A stretch of DNA of 64,000 nt, taken from NCBI RefSeq assembly GCF_002234915.1, contig NZ_NEWD01000004.1:62001-126000 (forward strand), written 5' to 3'. The notes under the pieces are model-generated. The model made no database searches, was not told the origin of the DNA, and saw nothing but the letters and a program-made list of their open reading frames with translations. Every line of letters begins with the position of its first letter. Position 1 is the first letter of the stretch. The position numbers and the translations under genes are program-made. Below, piece by piece: positions 29,342 to 38,894 of the stretch. The DNA is from Bifidobacterium vansinderenii. Its GTDB lineage: Bacteria > Actinomycetota > Actinomycetes > Actinomycetales > Bifidobacteriaceae.

Positions 29342-31684
29342 ATGCCATCGGGAATGATCGAACGGCACGCACCCGGCACATGGCGCAAGACCGCCGAACG
29401 ACTGCAACGGGAACAGGAGGACGCGGCCATGGGCGAATCCGGTGAGACGACGCCCGGCTCCGCGGTCAACATCAACGGGGCGCCGCTGCTCGGAGACTCC
29501 CGTGATCTGTTCCGGCCGAAGACCGGAGACATCCCCGCTCAGCCGGGCGTCTACAAGTGGCGCGACGGTGAAGGGCGAGTGATCTATGTCGGCAAGGCGA
29601 AGAACCTTCGCAACCGTCTGACGAACTACTTCCAGCCGCTGTACCAGCTGCATCCGCGCACCCAGACGATGGTGCTCACCGCCCGCAGTCTCGAATGGAC
29701 CGTGGTGGGCACCGAGATCGAGGCTCTGACACTCGAATACACGTGGATCAAGGAGTTCGATCCAAGATTCAACGTGGTGTTCCGCGACGACAAGACCTAC
29801 CCGTATCTGGCACTGTCGATCAACGACGAATATCCCCGCGTATGGATCACGCGCAGTCGCAATCGTCGCGGTACTCGATACTTCGGCCCGTATGCAAAGG
29901 TGTGGGAGGTACGGCAGTCGCTTGACCTGCTGCTCAAGAGCTTCCCGGTGCGCACCTGTACGGACAGCGCATTCCGCAAGGCCCGTCTGACGAACCGTCC
30001 TTGTCTGCTCGCGTCGATCGGCAAATGTTCAGCCCCATGCGTGGCGCGCATCGACGCCGGAGAGCACCGGCTCATGTGCGAGCGCCTCGTCGGCGTCATG
30101 ACCGGGCGGCTCGGCAGATCATACGTCGCCCAACTCACCTCGGAGATGAAGGCGGCGAGCGCCGAGCTGGAGTTCGAACGGGCCGCTCGGCTTCGTGACG
30201 AGATCGCGGTGCTGAACACGGTGCTGCAGCGTAATGCGGTGGCATTCGATTCGGACGTGGATGCGGATGTATTCGGTTATGACGCGGACGAGCTTGAAGC
30301 CAGCGTGCACGCGTTTTTCGTACGTTCCGGCGCCATTCGAGGCGAGCGAAGCTGGAGTGTGGAACGTGTGGAGGATGTGGATGACGCCGATCTGATTGCC
30401 GATCTGGTCACGCAGGTGTATGCCGATGTGACGGGGGAGTCCCCGGCCGGCATGGATGGTGCCGCGCCGGCTGGCGCCGTGTCGGTGTCGCGCAGTCGTG
30501 ATGCGATCGGTTCCACGCAGAGTGTGACCGCCGTGGATGCGTCGGCTCGCGCCCAGGCCACGCGTTCGCGTAATTCCCGTCAGGAGGTAACCGGCCGGGC
30601 CGATCTTCTGGCGCCGATCGCGCCGGTGCCCCGTGAGGTCATCGTACCGGTCGAGCCGTCCCGCCGTGAGGATCTGGAACGTTGGCTTACCGGTCTTCGT
30701 GGTTCCGCGGTTACCATTCGCGTTGCGGCGCGCGGCGAGAAAAAGGAGTTGATGGATCGTGCGACGGCGAATGCGAAGCAGTCATTGCAGCGCAGCAAGA
30801 TGAGTCGGATCAAGGATGTGGGCACCCGTACCGAGGCCATGAATGATGTGGCCCGTGCGCTGGGGTTGCAGCGGGCTCCGTTGCGTATCGAATGCTATGA
30901 CATCTCGAACACGGTCGGCGGCATCTATCAGGTCGCGTCAATGGTGGTATTTGAGGACGGTATTGCCAAGAAGTCCGAGTATCGTCGGTTCGCCATCCGT
31001 GGCAAGGACGGCAGGGGCGCGGTGGATGACACTACGGCACTGTACGAGACGCTGACTCGTCGGTTCCGTCACGGCAACATCGCCGGGGATTCCGGGGAGA
31101 GCATGGATAACGAGCGTCGCGTCGCCATGGATGCGGGCTCGCATGGTCTCAGTGGCGATGCGGATTCCACGTCGGTCTCGTCGTCGGATGCGGTCGTGCA
31201 GCAGAACACGGATCGTCGGCATTTCGCGTACAAGCCGAATCTCATCGTGGTCGATGGCGGGCAGCCGCAGGTGGAGGCCGCAGCCCGAGCCATGGCGGAC
31301 TGCGGCGTGAATGATGTGGCGCTGTGTGGCTTGGCGAAGCGTCTGGAGGAGGTCTGGGTGCCGGATGACGATTATCCGATCATCCTCAAGCGTCAGTCGG
31401 AGGGCATGTATCTGCTGCAGCGGGTGCGTGACGAGTCCCACCGGTTCGCCATCACCTATCATCGTGAGGCGCGTACGAAAGGCGGACTGCGTTCGGCGTT
31501 GGATGCGATTCCCGGCATCGGATTAAGTCATCAGAAGAAACTGCTGCAACGGTTCGGATCGGTCAAGACGATGCGCGGCGCGTCCATCGAAGAGCTGATG
31601 GAGGTTCCCGGCATCGGTGCGAAGAAGGCTCAGGCCATATACGACGCCCTGCACGCCGAGGGGCATGAACGCGCGTCATCATGA
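29342..31684 (+). CDS. uvrC: Excinuclease ABC subunit C
   Basis: UvrC makes the dual incisions around lesions bound by UvrAB. The 780-residue protein carries an N-terminal GIY-YIG domain (GVYKWRDGEGRVIYVGKAKNLRNRL near 60-85), a UVR domain (ELEFERAARLRDEIAVLN near 280), an RNase H-like domain with the catalytic aspartates in IECYDISNTVGG and IVVDGG, and C-terminal tandem HhH motifs (IPGIGLSHQKKLL, VPGIGAKKAQ). ATG 29342 follows GAGGTG just after the uvrA stop. It is longer than the roughly 600-residue norm because of an Ala/Ser-rich insert (about 385-425) and an insert within the nuclease domain (about 610-645). Confidence 0.97.
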   Translation: MPSGMIERHAPGTWRKTAERLQREQEDAAMGESGETTPGSAVNINGAPLLGDSRDLFRPKTGDIPAQPGVYKWRDGEGRVIYVGKAKNLRNRLTNYFQPLYQLHPRTQTMVLTARSLEWTVVGTEIEALTLEYTWIKEFDPRFNVVFRDDKTYPYLALSINDEYPRVWITRSRNRRGTRYFGPYAKVWEVRQSLDLLLKSFPVRTCTDSAFRKARLTNRPCLLASIGKCSAPCVARIDAGEHRLMCERLVGVMTGRLGRSYVAQLTSEMKAASAELEFERAARLRDEIAVLNTVLQRNAVAFDSDVDADVFGYDADELEASVHAFFVRSGAIRGERSWSVERVEDVDDADLIADLVTQVYADVTGESPAGMDGAAPAGAVSVSRSRDAIGSTQSVTAVDASARAQATRSRNSRQEVTGRADLLAPIAPVPREVIVPVEPSRREDLERWLTGLRGSAVTIRVAARGEKKELMDRATANAKQSLQRSKMSRIKDVGTRTEAMNDVARALGLQRAPLRIECYDISNTVGGIYQVASMVVFEDGIAKKSEYRRFAIRGKDGRGAVDDTTALYETLTRRFRHGNIAGDSGESMDNERRVAMDAGSHGLSGDADSTSVSSSDAVVQQNTDRRHFAYKPNLIVVDGGQPQVEAAARAMADCGVNDVALCGLAKRLEEVWVPDDDYPIILKRQSEGMYLLQRVRDESHRFAITYHREARTKGGLRSALDAIPGIGLSHQKKLLQRFGSVKTMRGASIEELMEVPGIGAKKAQAIYDALHAEGHERASS

Positions 31685-31766
31685 CGTCATGTCGGCGCAT
31701 TTACAATCGTCCATGGATAATCGGTTCCATGGGCTAGCATGAGACCCAGAGAGCAAGGAGCATTCG

Positions 31767-32660
31767 ATGACAGAAATCAGGCACCGCGCAGCCGTGTTGG
31801 GCAAGCCCATATCACATTCCCTGTCCCCGCTTATCCACAACACCGCCTACAGGGCGATGGGTCTGGACGGCTGGTTCTATGACAGCCATGAGGTGGACGA
31901 GCATACGCTGGGGGATTTCATCGGCGAGCTGGATCCCCGGTGGAGCGGCCTGAGTCTGACCATGCCGTTGAAGAAGGCGATCATGCCGATGGGCGAGCCA
32001 AGCAATCGCTGGGCAGAGAAGCTCGGTGTGGCGAATACGGCCATCTTCCAATGGCGTCCCGAGGCGAGCGGCCCCGACATCAAGCTGTACAACACCGACG
32101 TGGCGGGCATCAATCTCGCCATCACCAATGCGATGAGGCACAGCAGGGGAGTCGTGCCCGATGACATTCGCGGCAAGGGTCTGGTCATCGGCAGCGGTTC
32201 GACCGCGACATCCGCCATCGCCGCGTTCTCCACACTGCAGATCCAGCATGTGACCATCGCCGCCCGGCACCCGGACAAGGCGCACGCCTTGGCTCCGTTG
32301 GCGCAGACGTTCGGCATGAGTGTTGACGTGATCGCGCTCAGTCAGATTCCGGAGATCGTCGGAGGCGAACAGATCGTCGTCAGCACGTTGCCGTCACATG
32401 CCGCGGACTCCACTGCGGCCGGACTGTCTTCGCTGCGTTCCGGCAGCGTGCGCGGCACACTGCTCGACGTCGTCTATGATCCGCGCCCCACCGCGTTGAT
32501 GAGCGCATGGCGCCGTCTTGGCGGCATTGCGCTCGGCGGCGAGGAGATGCTGCTGTATCAGGCCATCCCGCAGATCGCCTACATGACCGGCACCGATTTC
32601 GATGCCCTGCCGACCAATCTTGATTCGACCATCCGTCACGCATTGGAGGAAGTGCTGTAA
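31767..32660 (+). CDS. aroE: Shikimate dehydrogenase family protein
   Basis: AroE reduces 3-dehydroshikimate to shikimate with NADPH in aromatic amino acid synthesis. This 297-residue protein has the substrate motif GKPISHSLSPLIHN (about 12-25), the catalytic lysine region GLSLTMPLKKAIMP (about 60-73) in place of the usual VTMPHK, NTDVAGI with the catalytic Asp, and the nucleotide loop VIGSGSTATSAIAA. The C-terminus contains GGEEMLLYQA. ATG 31767 follows AAGGAG. Bifidobacteria often carry more than one AroE homologue, so a quinate-type or other role is possible. It overlaps rapZ by one base. Confidence 0.88.
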   Translation: MTEIRHRAAVLGKPISHSLSPLIHNTAYRAMGLDGWFYDSHEVDEHTLGDFIGELDPRWSGLSLTMPLKKAIMPMGEPSNRWAEKLGVANTAIFQWRPEASGPDIKLYNTDVAGINLAITNAMRHSRGVVPDDIRGKGLVIGSGSTATSAIAAFSTLQIQHVTIAARHPDKAHALAPLAQTFGMSVDVIALSQIPEIVGGEQIVVSTLPSHAADSTAAGLSSLRSGSVRGTLLDVVYDPRPTALMSAWRRLGGIALGGEEMLLYQAIPQIAYMTGTDFDALPTNLDSTIRHALEEVL

Positions 32661-33568
32661 TGACCGGTACCGAAATGAACGAGGAAGAACGTCCGCAGCC
32701 CGCCGATTCGTTCGAGGTGCTGCTGATCACCGGTATGTCCGGCGCAGGCCGCTCCCGCGCGGCGGACAGCGTGGAGGACATGGGATGGTACGTGGTAGAC
32801 AATCTGCCGCCGAACCTGTTGGTCCCGCTCGTCGACATGATGACCTCGTCGGGTTCGAAGGTTCACAAGCTCGCCGCGGTCATCGATGTACGTTCTCGAT
32901 CCTACTTCGACGATCTGGCCCAGGTGCTCAGTCATCTGGACGATCTGGGCGTCAAGTGCCGCATCCTGTTCCTGGACGCGGCCGACGATGTGCTCATCCA
33001 ACGATACGAGTCCGTACGGCGCCCCCATCCTCTGCAGCACGGGCGCCGTCTGATCGACGGCATCGAAGAGGAGCGCGCACTGCTGGAGAATCTCAAGGAG
33101 CGCGCCGACATCGTCATCGACACCTCCACGCTGAGCATCCATCAGCTGTCTACCAAGCTCTACGATGCTCTGCTCGGCAAGGGGCCGCAGACCGTGGCCG
33201 TCCATATCTTCAGCTTCGGCTTCAAGTACGGCATTCCGCTGGATGCTGACTTCGTCGCCGACGTGCGATTCCTGCCCAACCCGTTCTGGGTTCCCCAGCT
33301 GCGGGAGCTCACCGGCAACGACAAGGCGGTGAGCGATTATGTGCTCTCCAGCGACGGTGCCATGAAGTTCCTCGACTCGTACACGGACGCTATTCTCACC
33401 GCCATCGCCGGATACTCGCGCGAGGACAAACACTTCGTGACCATCGCCATCGGATGCACCGGCGGCCAGCACCGCTCCGTGGCCATGAGCCGCGCATTGG
33501 CGAAGCGTCTGAGTGCCAAGGGACTCAACGTCACCGTTTCGGCGCGCGAGCTGAAGAAGCACCACTGA
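32660..33568 (+). CDS. rapZ: RapZ/YvcJ family nucleotide-binding protein
   Basis: This 302-residue protein matches the RapZ family: an N-terminal P-loop (GMSGAGRS at 25-32), the motif GWYVVDNLPPNLLVPLVD, ESVRRPHPL and the C-terminal IGCTGGQHRSVAMSRALAKRL. In Escherichia coli RapZ guides RNase E to the GlmZ RNA, but in Actinobacteria the role is unknown. The Walker A lysine is an arginine here, a change I recall from other Actinobacterial members. The ATG shares a base with the aroE stop. whiA lies downstream; a yvcK gene, often found between these two, is absent. Confidence 0.92.
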   Translation: MTGTEMNEEERPQPADSFEVLLITGMSGAGRSRAADSVEDMGWYVVDNLPPNLLVPLVDMMTSSGSKVHKLAAVIDVRSRSYFDDLAQVLSHLDDLGVKCRILFLDAADDVLIQRYESVRRPHPLQHGRRLIDGIEEERALLENLKERADIVIDTSTLSIHQLSTKLYDALLGKGPQTVAVHIFSFGFKYGIPLDADFVADVRFLPNPFWVPQLRELTGNDKAVSDYVLSSDGAMKFLDSYTDAILTAIAGYSREDKHFVTIAIGCTGGQHRSVAMSRALAKRLSAKGLNVTVSARELKKHH

Positions 33569-33579
33569 CCCCGATCCCC

Positions 33580-33602
33580 CCGACCCGGTTCCGCCGGGTC
33601 GG
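33580..33602 (+). terminator. Stem-loop after rapZ
   Basis: CCGACCCGG (33580-33588) and CCGGGTCGG (33594-33602) pair perfectly around a five-base loop, 12 bp after the rapZ stop. It lacks a T-tract, so termination may be partial before whiA. Confidence 0.6.
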
Positions 33603-33771
33603 ATTCACCCCGTTATCTCACATCCTGAAAACCTTTGGATGGGGAGCGGTATGAACACCGTTTTTGTCCACCTGATTCTGTAACACAGAAGATCGGTGCA
33701 TACGACAGCCCGAACGGCGATACTCGATCGACACCCCCATTGAAGCTGTACAATTTAAAGGAGGTTAGCTC

Positions 33772-34734
33772 TTGGCTCTGGTTGATGAAGTCAAAAGCGA
33801 ACTGGCCGCAATCGACGACGAACTGCCTGCCGCCAAGAAGGCGCAAGCGGCTGCGATGATCCGTTTCGGAGGCGGCTTGCACCTCATCCAACGCCACATT
33901 GTCGTCGAAAGTCAGTTTGATTCACTGGATGCAGCCCAGTGGCTTCAGCGCACCATTCAGGAGGTCTACGGACACGAGGCCGATCTGATCAAGGTGGCGC
34001 GCAAGACCCCCACCGGCACCGTCGAACGCTATTCGGTGCGCGTGCTCAAGGCCGGCGGCGCTCTGGCCCTGCAGTCCGGTCTGCTCGACCGTCGCAAGCG
34101 TCCGGTTCGCGGCCTGCCCGCGGAGATCGTCTCCGGCAACATCGCGCAGATCAAGGCCGCATGGCGTGGTGCCTTCCTCGCCCATGGCGAACTGTCCGAC
34201 CCCGGCAAGGCCAGCTATCTTGAAATCGTCTGCCCGGGTTCGGAGGCCGCACTGGCCCTGGTCGGTGCGGCACGACGTCTTGGCATCACCGCCAAGGCCC
34301 GTCAGGTGCGCAGCTCCGAACGCGTGACGCTGCGCGATCCCGACGTGATCGAACGCATGCTCACCCTGATGGGAGCCACCCGCACGGCCCGTGAATGGAG
34401 CGGCAAGCGCAACGACGGCGAATACCGAGGCAAGGCGAACCGTCTGGCGAACTTCGACGATGCGAACATGCGCCGCAGCGCCAAGGCCGCCGTGGAGGCC
34501 AGCGAGAAGGTGCAGAAGGCGTTCAAGATCCTGGGCGACGACGTTCCCGAAAACCTGCGCGCCGCCGGACAGCTCCGTCTCGATCACCGTGACGCCAGCC
34601 TCGAAGAGCTCGGACGCCTCGCGGATCCGCCCGTGACCAAGGATGCGATCGCCGGCCGAATCCGTCGACTTCTGCAGCTCGCCAACAAGGTGGAGAAGCA
34701 GCGCGCGGCGGCAGCGGCGGCCGAACAGGAGTGA
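33772..34734 (+). CDS. whiA: DNA-binding protein WhiA
   Basis: WhiA is a sporulation and division regulator in Actinobacteria, and it occurs in most Gram-positive bacteria. The 320-residue protein has the LAGLIDADG-like N-terminal fold ([17 protein letters not shown], about 26-42; [26 protein letters not shown], about 125-150). A C-terminal helix-turn-helix has [25 protein letters not shown] (about 280-304). It starts at TTG 33772, six bases after AAAGGAGGT. The tail is Ala/Glu rich. The gene is followed by a strong terminator. Confidence 0.95.
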   Translation: MALVDEVKSELAAIDDELPAAKKAQAAAMIRFGGGLHLIQRHIVVESQFDSLDAAQWLQRTIQEVYGHEADLIKVARKTPTGTVERYSVRVLKAGGALALQSGLLDRRKRPVRGLPAEIVSGNIAQIKAAWRGAFLAHGELSDPGKASYLEIVCPGSEAALALVGAARRLGITAKARQVRSSERVTLRDPDVIERMLTLMGATRTAREWSGKRNDGEYRGKANRLANFDDANMRRSAKAAVEASEKVQKAFKILGDDVPENLRAAGQLRLDHRDASLEELGRLADPPVTKDAIAGRIRRLLQLANKVEKQRAAAAAAEQE

Positions 34735-34802
34735 CCACGATCCTCCCCATGCAGCACATGCATCAGTAGACGCGACGCCATGTAATCGTCATGGCCAATC
34801 AG

Positions 34803-34842
34803 GCGGGTTCCACTCGGCATCGTCCGAGCGGAACCCGCTTTC
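34803..34842 (+). terminator. Rho-independent terminator of whiA
   Basis: A 15-bp stem with one mismatch (34803-34817 with 34824-34838, GCGGGTTCC to GGAACCCGC) and a six-base loop is followed by TTTCCGTTC. It lies 69 bp after the whiA stop. Confidence 0.75.
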
Positions 34843-34998
34843 CGTTCACCCATTCTTCCGCGCCACTCCCGAAATCCAAGGATGCGCGACATCATGAGCC
34901 GGGTTAATAGGTTTTTTCCCGCTGGCACGGTAAGATTCCTTAATGGCGCAGCACATGCGGATTTTGTTTTGTCCGCGCCGCAGCAGGAAAGGATATCA

Positions 34999-36207
34999 AT
35001 GAAAACTCTCAAGGATCTAGGAAATCTTCAGGGCAAGCGCGTTCTGGTGCGTGCTGATTTCAACGTTCCGCTTGATGGCACGACCATTACCGACGATGGC
35101 CGTATCAAGGCAGCCCTGCCGACCATCAAGAACCTGCGCGAGCAGGGTGCCAAGGTCATTCTGATGGCCCACCTCGGCCGTCCGAAGGGCAAGGTCGTCC
35201 CCGAGCTGAGCCTCGCCCCCGTGGCCGTCCGCCTCGGCGAGCTGCTGGGCATCACCGTGCCGCTGGCCAAGGACACCTACGGTGAGGACGCCCAGGCCAA
35301 GGTCGCCGCCATGAAGGACGGCGACGTGGTGCTGCTGGAGAACGTTCGCTTCAACCCGGAGGAGACCAGCAAGGATCCCGAGGTGCGTGCCCCGTACGCC
35401 AAGAAGATCGCCGCTCTGGGCGACGTCTTCGTCTCCGATGGCTTCGGCGTGGTGCACCGCGCTCAGGGTTCCAACTACGACGTTGCCGCCGACCTGCCGG
35501 CAGCCGCCGGTCTGCTGGTCGAAAAGGAAGTCACCGCACTGTCCAAGGCCACCGAGAACCCGGATCGTCCGCTGACCGCCGTCCTCGGCGGCGCCAAGGT
35601 CGCCGACAAGCTCGGCGTCATCTCCAACCTTCTGGGCAAGGTCGACCGCCTCATCATCGGCGGCGGCATGGCCTACACCTTCCTCAAGGCCCTCGGCTAC
35701 GAGGTCGGCAACTCCCTGCTCGACGAGAGCAACATCGAAACCGTCAAGGGCTACATGGAGACCGCCAAGAAGAACGGCGTCGAGCTCCTGCTGCCGATCG
35801 ACATCGTCGTGAACCCCGGCTTCCCGGCCGGCGATGACGCCGTGATCGACCCCAAGGTCGTCAAGGCCGACGCCATCCCGTCCGACGAAGAGGGCCTGGA
35901 CATCGGTCCGGAGACCCGCAAGCTGTTCCACGACAAGATCGTCGATTCCAAGACCGTCGTGTGGAACGGCCCGATGGGCGTGTTCGAGATCCCGACCTTC
36001 GCTGAAGGCACCAAGGCCGTGGCCGAAGCTCTGGTCGACGCCACCCACGCGGGTGCGTTCACCATCGTCGGCGGTGGCGATTCCGCAGCCGCCGTGCGTA
36101 ACCTCGGCTTCCCGGAGGATGGCTTCTCGCACATCTCCACCGGTGGCGGCGCCTCCCTCGAGTTCCTCGAAGGCAAGGAACTGCCGGGCCTGAGCGTTCT
36201 CGAGTAG
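34999..36207 (+). CDS. pgk: Phosphoglycerate kinase
   Basis: This 402-residue enzyme makes ATP from 1,3-bisphosphoglycerate, in the lower half of the bifid shunt. Family landmarks are [10 protein letters not shown] (about 17-26), the HLGRPKG loop, EGLDIGPET, and the nucleotide motif GGGDSAAAV near 360. The start is ATG 34999 after GAAAGG; the longer frame from 34882 is a leader. The codons are highly optimised (C- and G-ending), as expected of an abundant protein. tpiA follows after a perfect hairpin. Confidence 0.98.
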   Translation: MKTLKDLGNLQGKRVLVRADFNVPLDGTTITDDGRIKAALPTIKNLREQGAKVILMAHLGRPKGKVVPELSLAPVAVRLGELLGITVPLAKDTYGEDAQAKVAAMKDGDVVLLENVRFNPEETSKDPEVRAPYAKKIAALGDVFVSDGFGVVHRAQGSNYDVAADLPAAAGLLVEKEVTALSKATENPDRPLTAVLGGAKVADKLGVISNLLGKVDRLIIGGGMAYTFLKALGYEVGNSLLDESNIETVKGYMETAKKNGVELLLPIDIVVNPGFPAGDDAVIDPKVVKADAIPSDEEGLDIGPETRKLFHDKIVDSKTVVWNGPMGVFEIPTFAEGTKAVAEALVDATHAGAFTIVGGGDSAAAVRNLGFPEDGFSHISTGGGASLEFLEGKELPGLSVLE

Positions 36208-36222
36208 TTTCGCCTTTCTGCT

Positions 36223-36275
36223 GACTCCCCGGCAGTCCGATGCGTCAACCGTACGTATCGGACTGCCGGGGAGTC
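36223..36275 (+). terminator. 19-bp perfect stem-loop between pgk and tpiA
   Basis: The arms 36223-36241 and 36257-36275 are fully complementary, beginning GACTCCCCGG and ending CCGGGGAGTC, around a 15-base loop. The structure begins 16 bp after the pgk stop. No T-tract follows, so it may stabilise the pgk message or terminate partially and so uncouple tpiA from pgk. Confidence 0.65.
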
Positions 36276-36385
36276 TGCATGTCAACAGGCCGATACGACA
36301 ACCAATCCCGCATCATTCCATCGACGCGATCCCTCCCGTTCTTTTCGATCAGGCATCGCTTCCGTACAAATAACAAGGAGTATCC

Positions 36386-37186
<801 letters not shown>

Positions 37187-37290
37187 CATTTGTCGCGCCG
37201 AAACCGTTCCATAGGATTTTTCCCATAAAACATCGGCATTTATCCCATATGTGGGGTATCCTTGCTAAGAGTCGTAATTCGGAGGTAATC

Positions 37291-37539
37291 GTGGCCATTG
37301 TCAAGATCGTTCTTGAAATCATCGTCGTGCTGGCCAGCATTCTGCTGACCCTGCTGATCCTTATGCACAAGGGCAAGGGCGGCGGCCTGTCCGACATGTT
37401 CGGTGGCGGCCTGACCGCGAACGCCGGCACCTCCGGTGTGGCAGAGAAAAACCTGAACCGTCTCACCGTCATCGTCGCACTGATCTGGGTGGCCATCATC
37501 ATCGCACTGGGACTCATGGCCAAGTACGGTCTCGCCTGA
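37291..37539 (+). CDS. secG: Preprotein translocase subunit SecG
   Basis: SecG is a small subunit of the SecYEG channel. The 82-residue protein has two membrane helices (about 5-25 and 55-78) with the cytoplasmic loop LMHKGKGGGLSDMFGGG between them, the family hallmark. The start is GTG 37291, just after GGAGG; the longer frame from 37249 has no ribosome site. It follows tpiA, as in many Actinobacteria, and has its own terminator. Confidence 0.96.
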   Translation: MAIVKIVLEIIVVLASILLTLLILMHKGKGGGLSDMFGGGLTANAGTSGVAEKNLNRLTVIVALIWVAIIIALGLMAKYGLA

Positions 37540-37556
37540 TTCCATTCTTATCATTC

Positions 37557-37596
37557 CAAGGCCCGTGGCTGATATTGCCGCGGGCCTTGTCGTTTT
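37557..37596 (+). terminator. Rho-independent terminator of secG
   Basis: CAAGGCCCGTGG (37557-37568) pairs with CCGCGGGCCTTG (37578-37589) over 12 bp with one G-T pair and a nine-base loop, followed by TCGTTTTCG. Confidence 0.8.
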
Positions 37597-37665
37597 CGCT
37601 TGCCCTCACGTTTCCAAACGCTCACGAAAACGTCCATCCGTTTGCCATAAGGAGAATCCGATTCC

Positions 37666-38502
37666 ATGATCGACCGCGAAACCCCTCGTCTGATCGTCGC
37701 CGACCTCGACGGCACTCTGCTTCACGATTCCGATACCTTCGAAGGACGATTCATCACGCAGCGAACCATCGATGCGATCAACCGCATGCACGATAGGGGA
37801 GTGCGGTTCGCAGTGGCGACCGCCAGACCGGTCAGTACCGCTCTTGAACTCGTTGATCGTCTTCCCGTCGACGCCTGCGCATATCTCAATGGAGCACTCA
37901 TCGACATGGATCCGAGTCGGTCCGATTACGACATGCTCACCACGGGAGTCATTCCCGACGATGGGCATCTGCTCCGACTTGGCTTCTCCTCACGGCGAGC
38001 ATGCGAAGTCTGCCGTTTTCTGTTGGAGGAGTTCCCCGGCATCCGTATCGGCATCGTGATGAACGACATCCGATACACGAACTTCGATGTGCGTGAGCTC
38101 TGGAAGACGCAGACGTTCCGGTACACCGACTTCACCGACGTGCCTGAGGGTACCGCCGACAAGATCATCATTCTGCCGCAACCGGAACAGTGGGATCGCC
38201 TGCGCACGCTGATTCCCCCGGACTTCGATGTCAGCATCAGCGAGGGTGTGATGTGGATGCTCATGAACCCGTTGGCCAACAAGAGCCATGCGCTGGACCT
38301 GCTGTGCGCCAAGTTCGAGATTCCATTGAACTCGACCGCCACGTTCGGAGACGATCTCATCGACATCACCATGCTGCAGCGCGCCGGCAGGGGAGTGGCC
38401 GTTGCCAACGCCGTACCTCAGGTATTGAACATCGCCGACGAGATCTGCCCATCCAACAACGAGGACGGCGTCGCGCAATGGATCGAAAGTAAATTGAACT
38501 AA
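37666..38502 (+). CDS. HAD phosphatase, Cof type
   Basis: This 278-residue cytoplasmic hydrolase belongs to the Cof/YbjI-like sugar-phosphatase group. Motif I is DLDGTLLHD (about 12-20); the cap domain spans about 85-200 (C2 type); motif IV FGDDLIDITMLQRAGRGVAVANA (about 227-249) is typical. ATG 37666 follows AAGGAG at long spacing (11 bases). The natural substrate is not predictable; phosphosugars and nucleotides are usual. No close functional link to its neighbours is visible. Confidence 0.88.
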   Translation: MIDRETPRLIVADLDGTLLHDSDTFEGRFITQRTIDAINRMHDRGVRFAVATARPVSTALELVDRLPVDACAYLNGALIDMDPSRSDYDMLTTGVIPDDGHLLRLGFSSRRACEVCRFLLEEFPGIRIGIVMNDIRYTNFDVRELWKTQTFRYTDFTDVPEGTADKIIILPQPEQWDRLRTLIPPDFDVSISEGVMWMLMNPLANKSHALDLLCAKFEIPLNSTATFGDDLIDITMLQRAGRGVAVANAVPQVLNIADEICPSNNEDGVAQWIESKLN

Positions 38503-38894
38503 GTTATCGCTACGTCATGTGGTATCGGGCTTTCCCCGAAAAGCGTCGTCACGCGTACATGACACACGGCATGATCGGGGAGCCCATTCAACCGCAATCG
38601 TCGCTATTGCATAAGCAGTATACTCATCCAAAAGTTCAATTTACACACGCTTTCACCATCACTTTTTCATAGCAACGAACCCAGGCCTTGCATTTGCTTA
38701 TTGCTACAAACGTTGTCATTCGTTCTTTTCAGAGTTTTCAGTCTCTTTACACCTCATGTAAATCTTATTTTGAACCGCGTCTTTCATATGACTACGTTTG
38801 CAGACGTCCATATTTCGAACTTAGGCGTTTCCTTCATCCAGCCCGTGCTAGTCTTTGAACCAGATTCCGGTAATTTGAACTTCTGAGGAGCGGT
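38503..38894. other. A+T-rich intergenic region upstream of the XRE-aminotransferase gene
   Basis: This 392-bp spacer contains inverted segments near 38513-38600 (GTCATGT with ACATGAC; GGGCTTTCCCC with GGGGAGCCC) that may terminate the phosphatase gene. From about 38600 to 38894 it is much more A+T rich than the rest of the window. It should hold the promoter of 38895-40490, but I could not settle on one -35/-10 pair. A 61-codon TTG-initiated frame (38701-38886) has no ribosome site and is not called. Confidence 0.5.

Noticed and set aside
38701-38886. A 61-codon TTG-start frame before the XRE-aminotransferase gene
   Set aside because: No ribosome site and it lies in the A+T-rich promoter region; no signature of a real peptide beyond a short hydrophobic start.
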